Counted from the first letter of the stretch, positions 45,153 to 54,709 are shown. The stretch: DNA of 64,000 bases from Macondimonas sp045864775 (GCA_045864775.1 BTVR01000002.1:620001-684000), one strand, 5' to 3'. The notes: generated by a model from the sequence alone, not told the origin. Program-made: numbers and translations.

Positions 45153-46442
45153 TCAGACCTGCAGCAGGAGCCGCGCCGGATCTTCCAGCAAATCCTTGAC
45201 CGCCACCAGGAACTGCACCGCCTCGCGGCCGTCGATCAGGCGATGGTCGTAGGACAGCGCCAGGTACATCATGGGGCGCACCACGATCTGGCCGTCGACC
45301 ACGACCGGCCGCTCCTGGATCTTGTGCATGCCCAGGATGGCGCTCTGGGGCGGATTGAGGATCGGGGTCGACAGCAGGGAGCCGAACACGCCGCCATTGG
45401 TGATGCTGAAGGTGCCGCCGGTCAGGTCTTCGATGCTGAGCCCACCGTCGCGGGCCTTCTCGCCGTATCCCTGCACCTGTTTCTCGAGTTCGGCGAAGCC
45501 GAGCTGGTCGGCGTCGCGCACGATCGGCACCACCAGACCGCGCGGCGAGGCGACCGCGATGCCGATATCGAAATAGCCGTGGTAGACGATGTCGGTGCCG
45601 TCGACCGAGGCGTTGATCACCGGAAAGCGCTTGAGGGCTTCCACGCAGGCCTTGATGAAGAACGACATGAAGCCCAGCCGCACGCCGTGGGCCTTCTCGA
45701 AACTGTCGCGGTAGTGCCTGCGCAGTTCGTTCACCGCCGAGAGATCGACTTCATTGAAGGTCGTGAGGATGGCCGCGGTCTGCTGCGCCTGCACCAGCCG
45801 CTCGGCCACGCGCGCGCGCAGCCGCGTCATGGCGACGCGTTGTTCCAGGCGCCCGCGATCGCCCGGCTCGGCGGCCGGCTCGCGGGCGCTCGCCGCGGGC
45901 GGAGTCGCAGTCCCGGTGGCCGGCGCCGGGGACGCTGCAGGCGCCGGCGCGCTCGGCTTGCCCTGCGCCATGAAGGCGAGCACGTCTTCCTTGGTCAGCC
46001 GGCCGTCGCGCCCGGATGCCGGAATCGCCTTGGCATCCAGGTTGTTCTCCACGACCAGCCGCCGAACAGCCGGCGACAGCGCCTGCTCGGCATCGGTCTC
46101 TGGCGTCGGTGATGCCGACTGCGGCGCCTCGGTCGGTGCAGTCGCCGCCGGCGCGGTCTTGTCGGCCGGAGCAGGCGCAGCGGGCGCGGCTGCACCCTCC
46201 CCGCTCCCCTCCGTCAGGATCGCCACCACGTCACCGGCCTTGACCACGTCGCCCTGCTTGACGAGCACCTCGGCCAAGACCCCCGGACCGGGCGCCGGCA
46301 CTTCCAGCACGACCTTGTCGGTTTCCAGATCGAGCAGATTGTCCGCACGTTCGATCGCCTCGCCCGGCTGCTTGTGCCAGGCCATGACGGTGGCGTCTTC
46401 GACGGATTCCGGCAGTTGGGGAACCTTGACCTCGATACGCAT
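45153..46442 (-). CDS. odhB: 2-oxoglutarate dehydrogenase E2 (dihydrolipoamide succinyltransferase)
   Basis: Core acyltransferase of the 2-oxoglutarate dehydrogenase complex. One N-terminal lipoyl domain (lipoyl Lys in LLDLETDKVVLEVPAP), an Ala/Pro-rich linker, the E3-binding domain (LSPAVRRLVVENNLDAKAI, GRDGRLTKEDVLAFM), a second linker and the catalytic domain with GGTFSITNGGVFGSLLSTPI and the active-site His in LSYDHRLIDGREAVQFL. It is 429 aa. It starts 24 bp after the sucA stop. Confidence 0.97.
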   Translation of the reverse strand: MRIEVKVPQLPESVEDATVMAWHKQPGEAIERADNLLDLETDKVVLEVPAPGPGVLAEVLVKQGDVVKAGDVVAILTEGSGEGAAAPAAPAPADKTAPAATAPTEAPQSASPTPETDAEQALSPAVRRLVVENNLDAKAIPASGRDGRLTKEDVLAFMAQGKPSAPAPAASPAPATGTATPPAASAREPAAEPGDRGRLEQRVAMTRLRARVAERLVQAQQTAAILTTFNEVDLSAVNELRRHYRDSFEKAHGVRLGFMSFFIKACVEALKRFPVINASVDGTDIVYHGYFDIGIAVASPRGLVVPIVRDADQLGFAELEKQVQGYGEKARDGGLSIEDLTGGTFSITNGGVFGSLLSTPILNPPQSAILGMHKIQERPVVVDGQIVVRPMMYLALSYDHRLIDGREAVQFLVAVKDLLEDPARLLLQV

Positions 46443-46466
46443 GATGATCGTCTCTCTCCAGAAGGT

Positions 46467-49334
46467 TCAATGAGCGGCGGTGGCGGCGGCGTCCGGGGTG
46501 GACAGCCCGAAGGCGGCTTCCAGCAATTGCTTTTGCTGCTGGACGTGCAGATCGTGATACCCGGCCGCGGTGGAGGCCGATGCCGGGCGCCCGGCGTAGC
46601 ACAGGGTCTGATTGGTCTTCAGGACCTTGCGGATGCGGTGCTCGATGTAATACCAGGCGCCCTGGTTCTTGGGTTCGTCCTGACACCACACCACCTCCCG
46701 CAGCCGCGGGTAGGTGGCCAGCGCGGCTTCGAAAGCGGCGTGCGGGAACGGATAGAGTTGCTCGACGCGCACCAGCGCGGCGTCGTCGATGCCGCGTTCC
46801 TGGCGGGTTTCGAGCAGATCGTAGTACACCCGTCCACTGCACAGGATCAGCCGCCGCACCTTGTTCCTGGCCAAGGACTCGGTCTCCGGCAGGACCGGCG
46901 CAAAGCCGCCTTGCGTCAACTCGTCGAGGGAGGACATGGCGCTGCGGCGACGCAACAGGCTCTTGGGCGTCATCACGATCAGCGGCTTGCGATAGGGACG
47001 CAGCATCTGCCGGCGCAGCATGTGAAACATCTGCGCCGGTGTCGAAGGGACGCAGACCTGCATGTTGTGCTCGGCGCACAGCTGCAGGTAGCGCTCCAGA
47101 CGCGCCGAGGAATGCTCGGGCCCCTGCCCTTCATAGCCGTGCGGCAGGAACATGGCGAGGCCGCACAACCGCCGCCACTTGGCCTCCCCGGAGCTGATGA
47201 ACTGGTCGATGACCACCTGGGCGCCGTTGGCGAAATCGCCGAACTGCGCCTCCCAGATCACCAGCGTGCGCGGATCGGCCGTGGCGTAGCCGTATTCGAA
47301 GCCCAGCACGGCCTCCTCGGAGAGCAGCGAGTCGATGACCCTGAAGGGTGCCTTGCCATATTCGGCCAGCGGCACATAGGCCGCCGCGTCCTGCTGGTTG
47401 TGGAACACGGCGTGACGGTGGAAGAAGGTGCCGCGACCGCTGTCCTGACCGCTGATGCGCACCGGATAGCCGTCCTCGGTCAGCGCGCCATAGGCCAGGA
47501 GTTCGGCAAAGCCCCAGTCGACGGGCAGGGCGCCGGCCGCCATCTTGCGGCGATCATCGACGATGCGCTCCACGCGCGGATGCAGGCGGAAGTTGTCCGG
47601 GAACCGGTTCATCGCCTCGGCGATGCGCTGGACACGCGCCTTCGGCAGGGCGGTGTCGACCGCCTGATCCCAATCGCCCCGGCGAAAGTCGTCCCATTTC
47701 ACCGTGAACTGATTGCCGATCATGCCGGCCCACTCGCGCACGATGTTGCGCCCCTCGTCCAGACCGTCGCGATAGGCCTCGACGACCGCATCGGCATCCG
47801 GCGGCGCGAGCACGCCGCCCCGAGCCAGATGATCGGCGTAGAGCGCGCGGCAGGTCGGGCGTTGCTTGATGCGCTGGTACATCAGCGGCTGCGTCACCGC
47901 CGGCTCGTCGGCCTCGTTGTGGCCCTGCCGGCGGTAGCAGACCAGATCGATCACCACGTCCTCGTGGAACTCCATGCGGTATTCCAGCGCCAGCCGGGTG
48001 ACGAACAGCACGGCCTCGGGATCATCCGCGTTCACGTGGAAAATCGGCGCCTGCACCATCTTGGCCACGTCGGTGCAGTACATCGTCGAGCGCGCGTCTT
48101 CCGGATTGCTGGTGGTGAAGCCCACTTGATTGTTGATGACGATGTGCACCGAGCCCCCGACACGGTAACCCCGCGTCTGGGACATGTTGAACACCTCCAT
48201 CACCACGCCCTGGCCGGCAAACGAGGCATCGCCGTGGATCAGCACCGGCAGGACACGGTCGCCGGCGCCGTCGCTGCGGCGGTCCTGGCGCGAGCGCACC
48301 GAACCCAGCACGACCGGGTTGACGATTTCCAGATGCGAGGGGTTGAACGCCAGCACCAGATGCACGAGCCGATCATCGACGCCCACATCGGATGAAAAGC
48401 CCATGTGGTACTTCACGTCGCCCGAATAGAAGGGATCGGACAGATCGTGCTTGCCCTCGAATTCCTCGAACAGCTCGCGCGGCGACTTGCCGAGGATGTT
48501 GACCAGCACGTTGAGCCGCCCGCGGTGGGCCATGCCGATCACCACCTCGTCGACGCCGCGCCGGCCGGCATGGCGGATCAGGTCATCGAGCTGGGGGATG
48601 AGGGCGTCACCGCCTTCGAGTGAAAAACGTTTCTGTCCCACATAGCGGGTATGCAGGTATTTCTCGATCCCCTCGGCGGCCGTCAGTTGCATCAGCACAT
48701 GACGGCGGTCCTCGGCCGAGAGCTGCAGACGGGCCAGACTCGCTTCCAGCCGCTGCTGGATCCAGCGCTTGCGGCGGGTATCGACGATGTGCATGTATTC
48801 CGAGCCGATCGTGCCCGTATAGACCGTGCGCACCAGTTCCAGGATGCGTCGCAGCGGCAGCCGTTCCTCGGCGAACAGCGAGCCGGTGTTGAACACCGTG
48901 TCCATGTCGCTCTCGCCGAGGCCGTGGAACCCGGGATCGAGATCGGGCACCGGCGGACGCTGCCACAAGCCCAGGGGATCAAGCTGCGCCACCTCGTGGC
49001 CGCGCACGCGATAGGCGTTGATGAGGCGCAACACCGCGGCCTGCTGCTGGGCCGCCGCCGCGGCCATGCCGCCGCGCTCGACCGTCCCCGGCGCCGCGAG
49101 ACCGCCGTTGCCCTTGCGTTGCACGTAGTGCGCGAACGATCGCTGGATGGGGCCATGCGGTACATCGCGTGGCTGGCCCGACGCTTCGCTCAGGCCCTGG
49201 AAATAGGCGCGCCAGCGTGGGTCGGTCACGCTGTCGGGATTGCGCAGGAATTCTTCGTAGTAGCTTTCGATGAACGCGGCATTGCCGCCGTAGAGCGGCG
49301 TGCTGCGGTACTTGTCCCGCAAGTCCTGACTCAT
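46467..49334 (-). CDS. sucA: 2-oxoglutarate dehydrogenase E1 component SucA
   Basis: Thiamine-diphosphate-dependent decarboxylase of the TCA cycle. Landmarks: the N-terminal peripheral segment SYYEEFLRNPDSVTDPRWRA, GLGESDMDTVFNTG, VIGMAHRGRLNVLVNILG, the ThDP motif LIHGDASFAGQGVVMEVFN, CYRRQGHNEADEP and YGYATADPRTLVIWEAQFGD, and the C-terminal CQDEPKNQGAWYYIEHRI. The product is 955 aa, normal length. It is first in the operon, with about 500 bp of non-coding DNA upstream. Confidence 0.98.
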   Translation of the reverse strand: MSQDLRDKYRSTPLYGGNAAFIESYYEEFLRNPDSVTDPRWRAYFQGLSEASGQPRDVPHGPIQRSFAHYVQRKGNGGLAAPGTVERGGMAAAAAQQQAAVLRLINAYRVRGHEVAQLDPLGLWQRPPVPDLDPGFHGLGESDMDTVFNTGSLFAEERLPLRRILELVRTVYTGTIGSEYMHIVDTRRKRWIQQRLEASLARLQLSAEDRRHVLMQLTAAEGIEKYLHTRYVGQKRFSLEGGDALIPQLDDLIRHAGRRGVDEVVIGMAHRGRLNVLVNILGKSPRELFEEFEGKHDLSDPFYSGDVKYHMGFSSDVGVDDRLVHLVLAFNPSHLEIVNPVVLGSVRSRQDRRSDGAGDRVLPVLIHGDASFAGQGVVMEVFNMSQTRGYRVGGSVHIVINNQVGFTTSNPEDARSTMYCTDVAKMVQAPIFHVNADDPEAVLFVTRLALEYRMEFHEDVVIDLVCYRRQGHNEADEPAVTQPLMYQRIKQRPTCRALYADHLARGGVLAPPDADAVVEAYRDGLDEGRNIVREWAGMIGNQFTVKWDDFRRGDWDQAVDTALPKARVQRIAEAMNRFPDNFRLHPRVERIVDDRRKMAAGALPVDWGFAELLAYGALTEDGYPVRISGQDSGRGTFFHRHAVFHNQQDAAAYVPLAEYGKAPFRVIDSLLSEEAVLGFEYGYATADPRTLVIWEAQFGDFANGAQVVIDQFISSGEAKWRRLCGLAMFLPHGYEGQGPEHSSARLERYLQLCAEHNMQVCVPSTPAQMFHMLRRQMLRPYRKPLIVMTPKSLLRRRSAMSSLDELTQGGFAPVLPETESLARNKVRRLILCSGRVYYDLLETRQERGIDDAALVRVEQLYPFPHAAFEAALATYPRLREVVWCQDEPKNQGAWYYIEHRIRKVLKTNQTLCYAGRPASASTAAGYHDLHVQQQKQLLEAAFGLSTPDAAATAAH

Positions 49335-49843
49335 GGTAGGTCACCCTGCTGTGGCGGAGTGGAGGGGAGGCGCGATGGGCGGCGGCGAGCGGACGCGGCG
49401 CCAAGGGAAAAGGGAGCGGTGATCGATGACGGCGGCGAAGCGAAGCGGATGAGCAATCGCCTCGGTGAGGCGGGACGGTCGGGTTCGGGTATGGGCACCG
49501 GGGCCGACCGCCGCTGACGCAGGGCGCGGCGATGTCCAGGGCCGTCTGTCCTCAACCAAACGCGCAGCATGGCTATCCTTCAGGGCCGCAGGGTCTCCGC
49601 CGGTCTTGCGAGGCGCAAGCCAAAACCAGAACCAGGAAACGGCGAGGGTTTGCGGGCCCGTCAAACGGGGCTGCATTTTAACGCAAGTCGACGCTCATCG
49701 GTATCGCGGGAGAGGGTCGCGACGCGGCGGAAAGGAACGCGACAGGAGGTGCAGGCGCGCGGGCGCATCCGAACGAGCAACGCTGCGGCGACCATCGGGA
49801 CCGCGTGGGACGTGCCAGGCTCGCCGATGACGATACAGCGCCT
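49335..49843. other. 509-bp gap upstream of sucA with no recognisable gene
   Basis: No protein or RNA gene could be supported here. It must hold the promoter of sucA-odhB-lpd. The only promoter-like element seen on the minus strand is TAAAAT about 340 bp upstream of sucA (near 49675), with no good -35. Directly after it a CCCGT-TTG-ACGGG hairpin could form in the leader. Both are weak observations. Confidence 0.4.
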
Positions 49844-50497
49844 TCACACTCTGGCCGGTGCGGCGTCCAGATATTGGCAGAGCAGTTCGCGATCGGCGTC
49901 GCCCAGGTCGAGGAAGCGTACGCAGATCCAGTGGCTGCCATCGCGTTGCGGTTCATCGCAGTGCACCACCCGGCCCAGGGTACGGATCCCGACCCCCGTG
50001 CCCGGCAGCAGAAACCGCAGATCGAGCACACTGCCGCGCACCAGTCCCTGCTCGTGACGGAAGCTCAAGCCGTCCGGATGCAACTCCACCTTGCGCCAGA
50101 GGTTTTCCGTGTCCCCGCCCAGTTCGCGCAGCATCAATGCCTCGAGCAGCCGGCCGAGATGGCGATCCACCGCCTGGACATAGGCGGAGGTGGCGGGCGC
50201 CTCGTGCGTGGCCAGTTCGCGCCATGCATTGAGTTCCCGACGGATGAGATTGAATTCGGCGGCCAGAAACAACAGATCGCTCTGCGTGGCGACGACTTCC
50301 GGCGCCGCGCTGATCGCTTCGTCCACCACAGCGAATCGCAGCGGCATCAGACTGGATCCGGCATCCCGAGTGGGGGACTCGACCGGGCCTGCCGGGGCGC
50401 AGGCGTCGGCCACCGGTTTGCCGGCGGCTGGAGCGGAATGAACCGGGCGGGAACCGGGAACGTCCGGAACGCCGCGCGCGGGATGGGATCGATGCAT
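49844..50497 (-). CDS. PilZ-like domain protein
   Basis: Probable cytoplasmic signalling protein. A disordered Pro/Ala-rich N-terminus is followed by a helical region (residues about 60-140, AEFNLIRRELNAWRELA, HLGRLLEALMLRELG) and a C-terminal beta-domain that resembles the second half of PilZ (GLVRGSVLDLRFLLPG, GRVVHCDEPQRDGSHWICVR, FLDLGDADRELLCQYL). The canonical c-di-GMP motifs RxxxR and (D/N)xSxxG are not clear; only HPDGLSF is reminiscent. The ATG at 50497 has GGAG about 8 nt upstream; 217 aa. c-di-GMP binding should not be assumed. Confidence 0.65.
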   Translation of the reverse strand: MHRSHPARGVPDVPGSRPVHSAPAAGKPVADACAPAGPVESPTRDAGSSLMPLRFAVVDEAISAAPEVVATQSDLLFLAAEFNLIRRELNAWRELATHEAPATSAYVQAVDRHLGRLLEALMLRELGGDTENLWRKVELHPDGLSFRHEQGLVRGSVLDLRFLLPGTGVGIRTLGRVVHCDEPQRDGSHWICVRFLDLGDADRELLCQYLDAAPARV

Positions 50498-50625
50498 CGT
50501 TCGCTCTCCGGGCGCATCGTGTCCCTCCATCGGGACCGCAGGCGCCTCAAGCTGGCTATCGTCCCGGCACGCGCCTCCTGAAGCTCCCGCCGGCACCGAG
50601 CCGACGAACGGCGGCGGCAGCGCCT

Positions 50626-51072
50626 TTAGAGTCCCTCGGGAGGCGTTGTCTCATAGGCCGCGATGCGGGCCTTCAGCCCGTCCGGCACGACTGCAGGCCG
50701 CTGGGACGGAAAGTCGAACCACACCAGCACGCTGCGCGAGGTGGCCACGAGCAGATCCCCGCCCTGCAGAATGATCTGCTCCATGGTCATGCTGGTCCGC
50801 CCGATGCTCGCCGTGCGCGTCAGGATCACGATATCGGCGGGATAATGCAGCTGTCGCTTGAAGGCACACTGGGTGTCGGCGAGGATGATGCTCTGCTCGC
50901 CCGCTTCGACGGGGCGGTCATAGACTTCATGCGCATAGGCGACTCGGCCGCTTTCCAGATAGCGCAGGAAATTCACGTTGTTGACATGGCCGTAGGCATC
51001 CATGTCTCCCCAGCGCACCGCGAGCGGAAACCGATGAACAAACCCCCGGGAATGGTCGATCGCATCAGACAT
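50626..51072 (-). CDS. Hot-dog-fold acyl-CoA thioesterase
   Basis: Thioesterase of the 4-hydroxybenzoyl-CoA/FcbC-like group. The active site is FPLAVRWGDMDAYGHVNNVNFLRYLES, with the Asp of GDMD and the typical HVNN. The remaining strands (CAFKRQLHYPADIVILTRT, MEQIILQGGDLLVATSRSVLVWFD) complete the fold. It is 148 aa, full length, from the ATG at 51072. The substrate is unknown. It is a separate gene from ybgC and divergent from the membrane protein gene at 51135. Confidence 0.9.
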   Translation of the reverse strand: MSDAIDHSRGFVHRFPLAVRWGDMDAYGHVNNVNFLRYLESGRVAYAHEVYDRPVEAGEQSIILADTQCAFKRQLHYPADIVILTRTASIGRTSMTMEQIILQGGDLLVATSRSVLVWFDFPSQRPAVVPDGLKARIAAYETTPPEGL

Positions 51073-51134
51073 CCAATCAGGCTCCACGAGAACAGGGAAG
51101 CCGCATTGTACGTTCCTGCGCCGGAAGCGCGCGC

Positions 51135-51743
51135 ATGACACGGAAGACCAGCCATGCCGTGCCCGCCGGTTTCGCGCAGGCCGACGGCCATGTGCTGATC
51201 GAAATCCGGCTGGCCCGCCTGGCCCAGTTGTTCCATAGCCTCGACCCCGCGCCGTTCCGTGAAAAGGATCTCGACCCGGCTGCCGACGCCTATCTGGTCG
51301 AATCGGCCGAGGAAATCGGCATCGAGCCGCCCATCGCGCTCGTCTTCGAGTTGCCCGCGACGGAAATCCCCGCGGCCCGGGCACTGCTGCCCGAGGCCTT
51401 GCACAACTATTTCACGGCGCGCGCCTTGAGCACCCGGCGCGCGCTCAACCGGCTCCTGCGCGAAGGCCGCGCGGCGCTGGTGATCGGTCTGGTGTTTCTC
51501 GGGCTGTGTCTCCTCGCGAGCGAAGCGGTGACCCAATGGGCCCCCGGGCTCGCGACGCGGCTGCTGGGCGAAGGGCTGCTGATCGTGGGCTGGGTCGCAC
51601 TCTGGCGGCCGCTGGAGATCTTTCTGTACGAATGGTGGCCCATTCAACGCCGCCTGCGGGTGCATCAGCGGCTCGGCGCGGCGCCGGTCTGGATCCGCGC
51701 CGCGCCGGCCAGCCCTTTGTCGCAACCCGAGGTCAGCCGCTAA
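51135..51743 (+). CDS. Uncharacterised two-helix membrane protein
   Basis: I do not recognise a named family. The cytoplasmic N-terminal half (about 110 residues) has a beta-strand beginning VLIEIRLARLAQLFHSLDPAPF, then two membrane helices (AALVIGLVFLGLCLLASEAV and LLGEGLLIVGWVALWRPLEIF) and a basic tail (WWPIQRRLRVHQRL). It is 202 aa. The pattern is shared by conserved hypothetical proteins seen near ABC exporters. It ends 39 bp before the ABC ATPase start and may be co-transcribed. Confidence 0.7.
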   Translation: MTRKTSHAVPAGFAQADGHVLIEIRLARLAQLFHSLDPAPFREKDLDPAADAYLVESAEEIGIEPPIALVFELPATEIPAARALLPEALHNYFTARALSTRRALNRLLREGRAALVIGLVFLGLCLLASEAVTQWAPGLATRLLGEGLLIVGWVALWRPLEIFLYEWWPIQRRLRVHQRLGAAPVWIRAAPASPLSQPEVSR

Positions 51744-51782
51744 GATGAGCCGCCCTTGCGACACGAACCGAGCCTGCCGCCC

Positions 51783-52667
51783 ATGTCCGTTCCCCTTCTC
51801 GAAGCCCGCGCCCTGATCAAGGACTACGGCGCCAAGCGCGCCGTAAACGGCGTCAGCTTCTGCGTGGCGCCGGGCCGCTGCTTCGGTCTGCTGGGCCCCA
51901 ACGGTGCCGGCAAGACCACGACCGTGGAGATGCTGGAGGGCATCACGGCGCCCAGCGGCGGCGAGATCCTGTTCCGCGGCGCGCCGGTGGGGCGGGACTA
52001 TCCCCAGGAAATCGGCCTGATGTTCCAGAGCACGGCGCTGCAGGATTTCCTGACCGTGCGCGAGGCCTTGGACACCTTCGGCCACCTCTATCGCCGCCGC
52101 GCCGCCTTCGACGAATTGGTCCGGCACTGCGCCCTGGAAGACTTTCTGGATCAGTACGCCAATACGCTCTCCGGCGGCCAGCGCCAGCGCGTGCTGCTCG
52201 CCATTGCGCTCGCCAACCAGCCGGCGCTGCTGTTCCTCGACGAACCCACCACCGGTCTGGATCCGCAGGCCCGGCGCCGCTTCTGGGAGCTGATCCGCGA
52301 CATCAAGGCCGGCGGCAGCACCATCGTGCTCACCACGCATTATCTGGAGGAGGCGCATGCCTTGTGCGACGAGATCGCCATCATGGACCACGGCCGCATC
52401 ATCGCCCAGGGTCGTCCCGCCGCGCTCTTGGCCGATCATTTCGATGAATCGATCCTGATCCTGCCGCCCGATCAGGCGCCCGCCCTGGCGCGCGCCGGCC
52501 TCGCCGCCCAGGAAACGCTGCACGGCCTCGAGATCGCCACACGCGAGGTGAATGCGACGCTGCGCCGGCTGCTCGAGGTCGATGCCGATCTGTCGGGTCT
52601 GCGCATCCGCACCGCCACGCTGGAAGACCTGTTTCTGGAACTGACCGGCCGGGAGCTGCGCGGATGA
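51783..52667 (+). CDS. ABC transporter ATP-binding protein (DrrA-like, ABC-2 type)
   Basis: Nucleotide-binding subunit of an exporter. Walker A GLLGPNGAGKTTTVEML, Q-loop LMFQSTALQDFL, signature LSGGQRQRVLLAIALANQ, Walker B LLFLDEPTTGLDP and switch His VLTTHYLEEAHALCDEI are all intact. A C-terminal extension of about 80 residues is typical of drug/polysaccharide-type ABC-2 ATPases. From the ATG at 51783 it is 294 aa. Its stop overlaps the permease start by four bases. The substrate is unknown. Confidence 0.93.
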   Translation: MSVPLLEARALIKDYGAKRAVNGVSFCVAPGRCFGLLGPNGAGKTTTVEMLEGITAPSGGEILFRGAPVGRDYPQEIGLMFQSTALQDFLTVREALDTFGHLYRRRAAFDELVRHCALEDFLDQYANTLSGGQRQRVLLAIALANQPALLFLDEPTTGLDPQARRRFWELIRDIKAGGSTIVLTTHYLEEAHALCDEIAIMDHGRIIAQGRPAALLADHFDESILILPPDQAPALARAGLAAQETLHGLEIATREVNATLRRLLEVDADLSGLRIRTATLEDLFLELTGRELRG

Positions 52668-53668
52668 ACGGCCTGATCCGCTTCTGGGTGGTGTGGAAGG
52701 CACGCAACCGCGAATTTCTGCGCGACCGGGCCTCCATGGCCTGGAATATCCTGCTGCCGCTCTTGATCGTGTTCGGCTTCAGCATGGCCTACACCGGCGA
52801 CGGGCCGGCCCAGTACCGGGTCGGGCTCTATGGCGGTGCGGCCGCGCAAGACGATCCGCTCGGCGATCTGCCGCACATCCGCCGCGTGCCGGTCGCGGAT
52901 CTGGACGCGGCCATCGTGAAAGTCGAGCGCCATCAGCTCGATCTGCTGCTCGACGTGCCCGGTGGCCGCTACTGGGTGAATCGCGACTCGCCGCACGGCG
53001 AGATGCTGGCGCGGGCGCTGGAGGCGGTGCGCCAGCCATCGCCGATGCGCCAGCAGGTGAGCGGCGCGGCCGTGCGCTACGCCCACTGGCTGCTGCCCGG
53101 CATCCTCGCCATGAACATGATGTTCAGCTGCCTGTTCGGGGTGGGCTATGTGGTGGTGCGCTATCGCAAGAACGGCGTGCTCAAGCGGTTCAAGGCCACC
53201 CCGCTCTCGGCGCTTGAGTTCCTCACCGCGCAATTGCTCTCGCGCCTGTGGCTGACCTTGAGCATCACCACGGGCGTCTTCACGCTCGCCTGGGTCCTGC
53301 TCGACGTGCCCCTGACAGGCAATCCCCTCGCCCTGTTCACGGTGTACGCCTGCGGCGCGATGGCGCTCATCTGCCTGGGGCTGATCGTGGCGGCGCGCCT
53401 GTCCAGCCAAGAGCTCGCCGACGGCCTGCTCAATCTCATCACCTGGCCGATGATGTTTCTCTCCGGGGTGTGGTTTTCCAACGAGGGGCTGCATCCCTGG
53501 CTGCAGTGGCTGGCCGAGCTGCTGCCCTTGACCCACGTCACCGAGGCGGCGCGGGCCATCATGTTCGATGGGGCGGGATTCGTGGCAGTGGCGCCGCATC
53601 TGGCCGCGCTGCTGGCGATGGCGGCGGGTTTCCTGCTGGTGGGCGCGCGCAGCTTCCGCTGGGAGTGA
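52664..53668 (+). CDS. ABC-2 type transporter permease
   Basis: Membrane partner of the preceding ATPase. It has one N-terminal helix (SMAWNILLPLLIVFGFSMAY), a periplasmic domain of about 120 residues, then five more helices ending in a segment typical of ABC-2 permeases (LITWPMMFLSGVWFSNEGL, PLTHVTEAARAIMFDG, LLAMAAGFLLVGARSFRWE). The product is 334 aa. The overlapping ATGA start shows coupling with the ATPase gene. Confidence 0.92.
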   Translation: MNGLIRFWVVWKARNREFLRDRASMAWNILLPLLIVFGFSMAYTGDGPAQYRVGLYGGAAAQDDPLGDLPHIRRVPVADLDAAIVKVERHQLDLLLDVPGGRYWVNRDSPHGEMLARALEAVRQPSPMRQQVSGAAVRYAHWLLPGILAMNMMFSCLFGVGYVVVRYRKNGVLKRFKATPLSALEFLTAQLLSRLWLTLSITTGVFTLAWVLLDVPLTGNPLALFTVYACGAMALICLGLIVAARLSSQELADGLLNLITWPMMFLSGVWFSNEGLHPWLQWLAELLPLTHVTEAARAIMFDGAGFVAVAPHLAALLAMAAGFLLVGARSFRWE

Positions 53669-53673
53669 ACCGG

Positions 53674-54132
53674 CTACTCGTGTTCATCGCGCCAGGGGTG
53701 GCGCGGCGGTGGAATCAGCGGCGGCTTGTGCGCGCGGCGACGGATCCAGTTCAGCCCCTTGAGCACGGCCGGGCGCCGGATGATCGCACCCTCCAGGTGA
53801 TACTTGCCCGGAAAGTCCATCACCATCAGTCCGGCGAGGACCGTGAGGATGCCTTGACCCGGCAGGGCCAGCATGGCGATGCCGGCCAGCACCATGACGA
53901 ACCCCAAGGCATTCTTGCCGAGCACCAGCGCCACGTGCAGCGCCCAATGGCGTTCGCGCCGCGCCAGCGGATGGCGCTGGCCCCTGATGAAATAGTCGGC
54001 CGGCATCTGGATGATGAGCCAGGGCAGCAGGACCGTGCTACCCACCATCACGGCGACGGTGAGGGGAAGGACCCACCAGATGTCGAGCGCATTGCGATAA
54101 AGCGCCTCGGCGGCGGCGAAAACATCCGGCAT
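53674..54132 (-). CDS. PGPGW-like small transmembrane protein
   Basis: Small inner-membrane protein of unknown function. It has an N-terminal helix (IWWVLPLTVAVMVGSTVLLPWLII), a short loop (PADYFIRGQRHPLARRE), then a helical hairpin around the Pro/Gly-rich motif (LVLGKNALGFVMVLAGIAML-ALPGQGILTVLAGLMVMDFPG) and a basic cytoplasmic tail. The ALPGQGILT stretch corresponds to the family's PGPGW segment. It is 152 aa from the ATG at 54132. It converges with the ABC permease gene, with 5 bp between stops. Confidence 0.72.
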   Translation of the reverse strand: MPDVFAAAEALYRNALDIWWVLPLTVAVMVGSTVLLPWLIIQMPADYFIRGQRHPLARRERHWALHVALVLGKNALGFVMVLAGIAMLALPGQGILTVLAGLMVMDFPGKYHLEGAIIRRPAVLKGLNWIRRRAHKPPLIPPPRHPWRDEHE

Positions 54133-54288
54133 GGAGTGGTGACTGGCGGTGTCGGCAGGGCGATCCGGGGTGGATCGCTGGCCATTGTAGGCGCGTGTCC
54201 GCATTGGCGCCACCGACCGCACCGGCGGTCATGAGCCGGCGAATCGCAGGGCGCGGAGCGCATGAAGCGGACCCCTGCGCGCCGGGCC

Positions 54289-54709
54289 TCAGCGGGTCTG
54301 CGCCGCCGCGGCGTCCTTCATCACGCTCGCCACCAGGGTAGGTCTTCGCCCACGCCTGTCGGGTTTGGGGCGTAAAGGCAGAGCCCGATCCGGCTTCCAG
54401 GGTCCAGAGCAGGGCCGCGCCGACCGTGTCGGAGTGCTGCGCCTCAACGCCATAGCCCACGTGGCGGCGCCCCAGATCCTGCACCGCGGGCAGGATCGCA
54501 TCCGGCCGCGTCAGACCGCCGACCGCCGTTGCGATCATGGCCATGAGCTTTTGCCCCTGCGCGTTCATATCGCCCTTGAACTAGGGCTTGAGCGACGGAT
54601 CCAGCGCGAACAGCCGGCCGTAGAACAACTCCGCGGCCTGCTCCTTGATCGGCACGACCCGGGCCCCGGTCGATTGCACGCGTGTGATTTCCTCGGGAGT
54701 CATGGGCAT
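54289..54709 (-). pseudogene. Broken bacterial globin gene
   Basis: Remnant of a single-domain globin. From the ATG at 54709 it reads TPEEITRVQSTGARVVPIKE and AELFYGRLFALDPSLKP, then an in-frame TAG where FKGDM should follow directly after a Leu; translation continues in the same frame as FKGDMNAQGQKLMAMIATAV and QDLGRRHVGYGV (proximal His). Near 54340 a frameshift is needed to reach the normal end LVASVMKDAAAAQTR-stop. The usual Trp after STW is also Gly. At least two disabling lesions make it a pseudogene. Confidence 0.8.

Noticed and set aside
49569..50057. A 162-aa plus-strand gene between sucA and the PilZ-like gene
   Set aside because: The translation has no recognisable motif, no good ribosome-binding site, and its second half is antisense to the PilZ-like gene.
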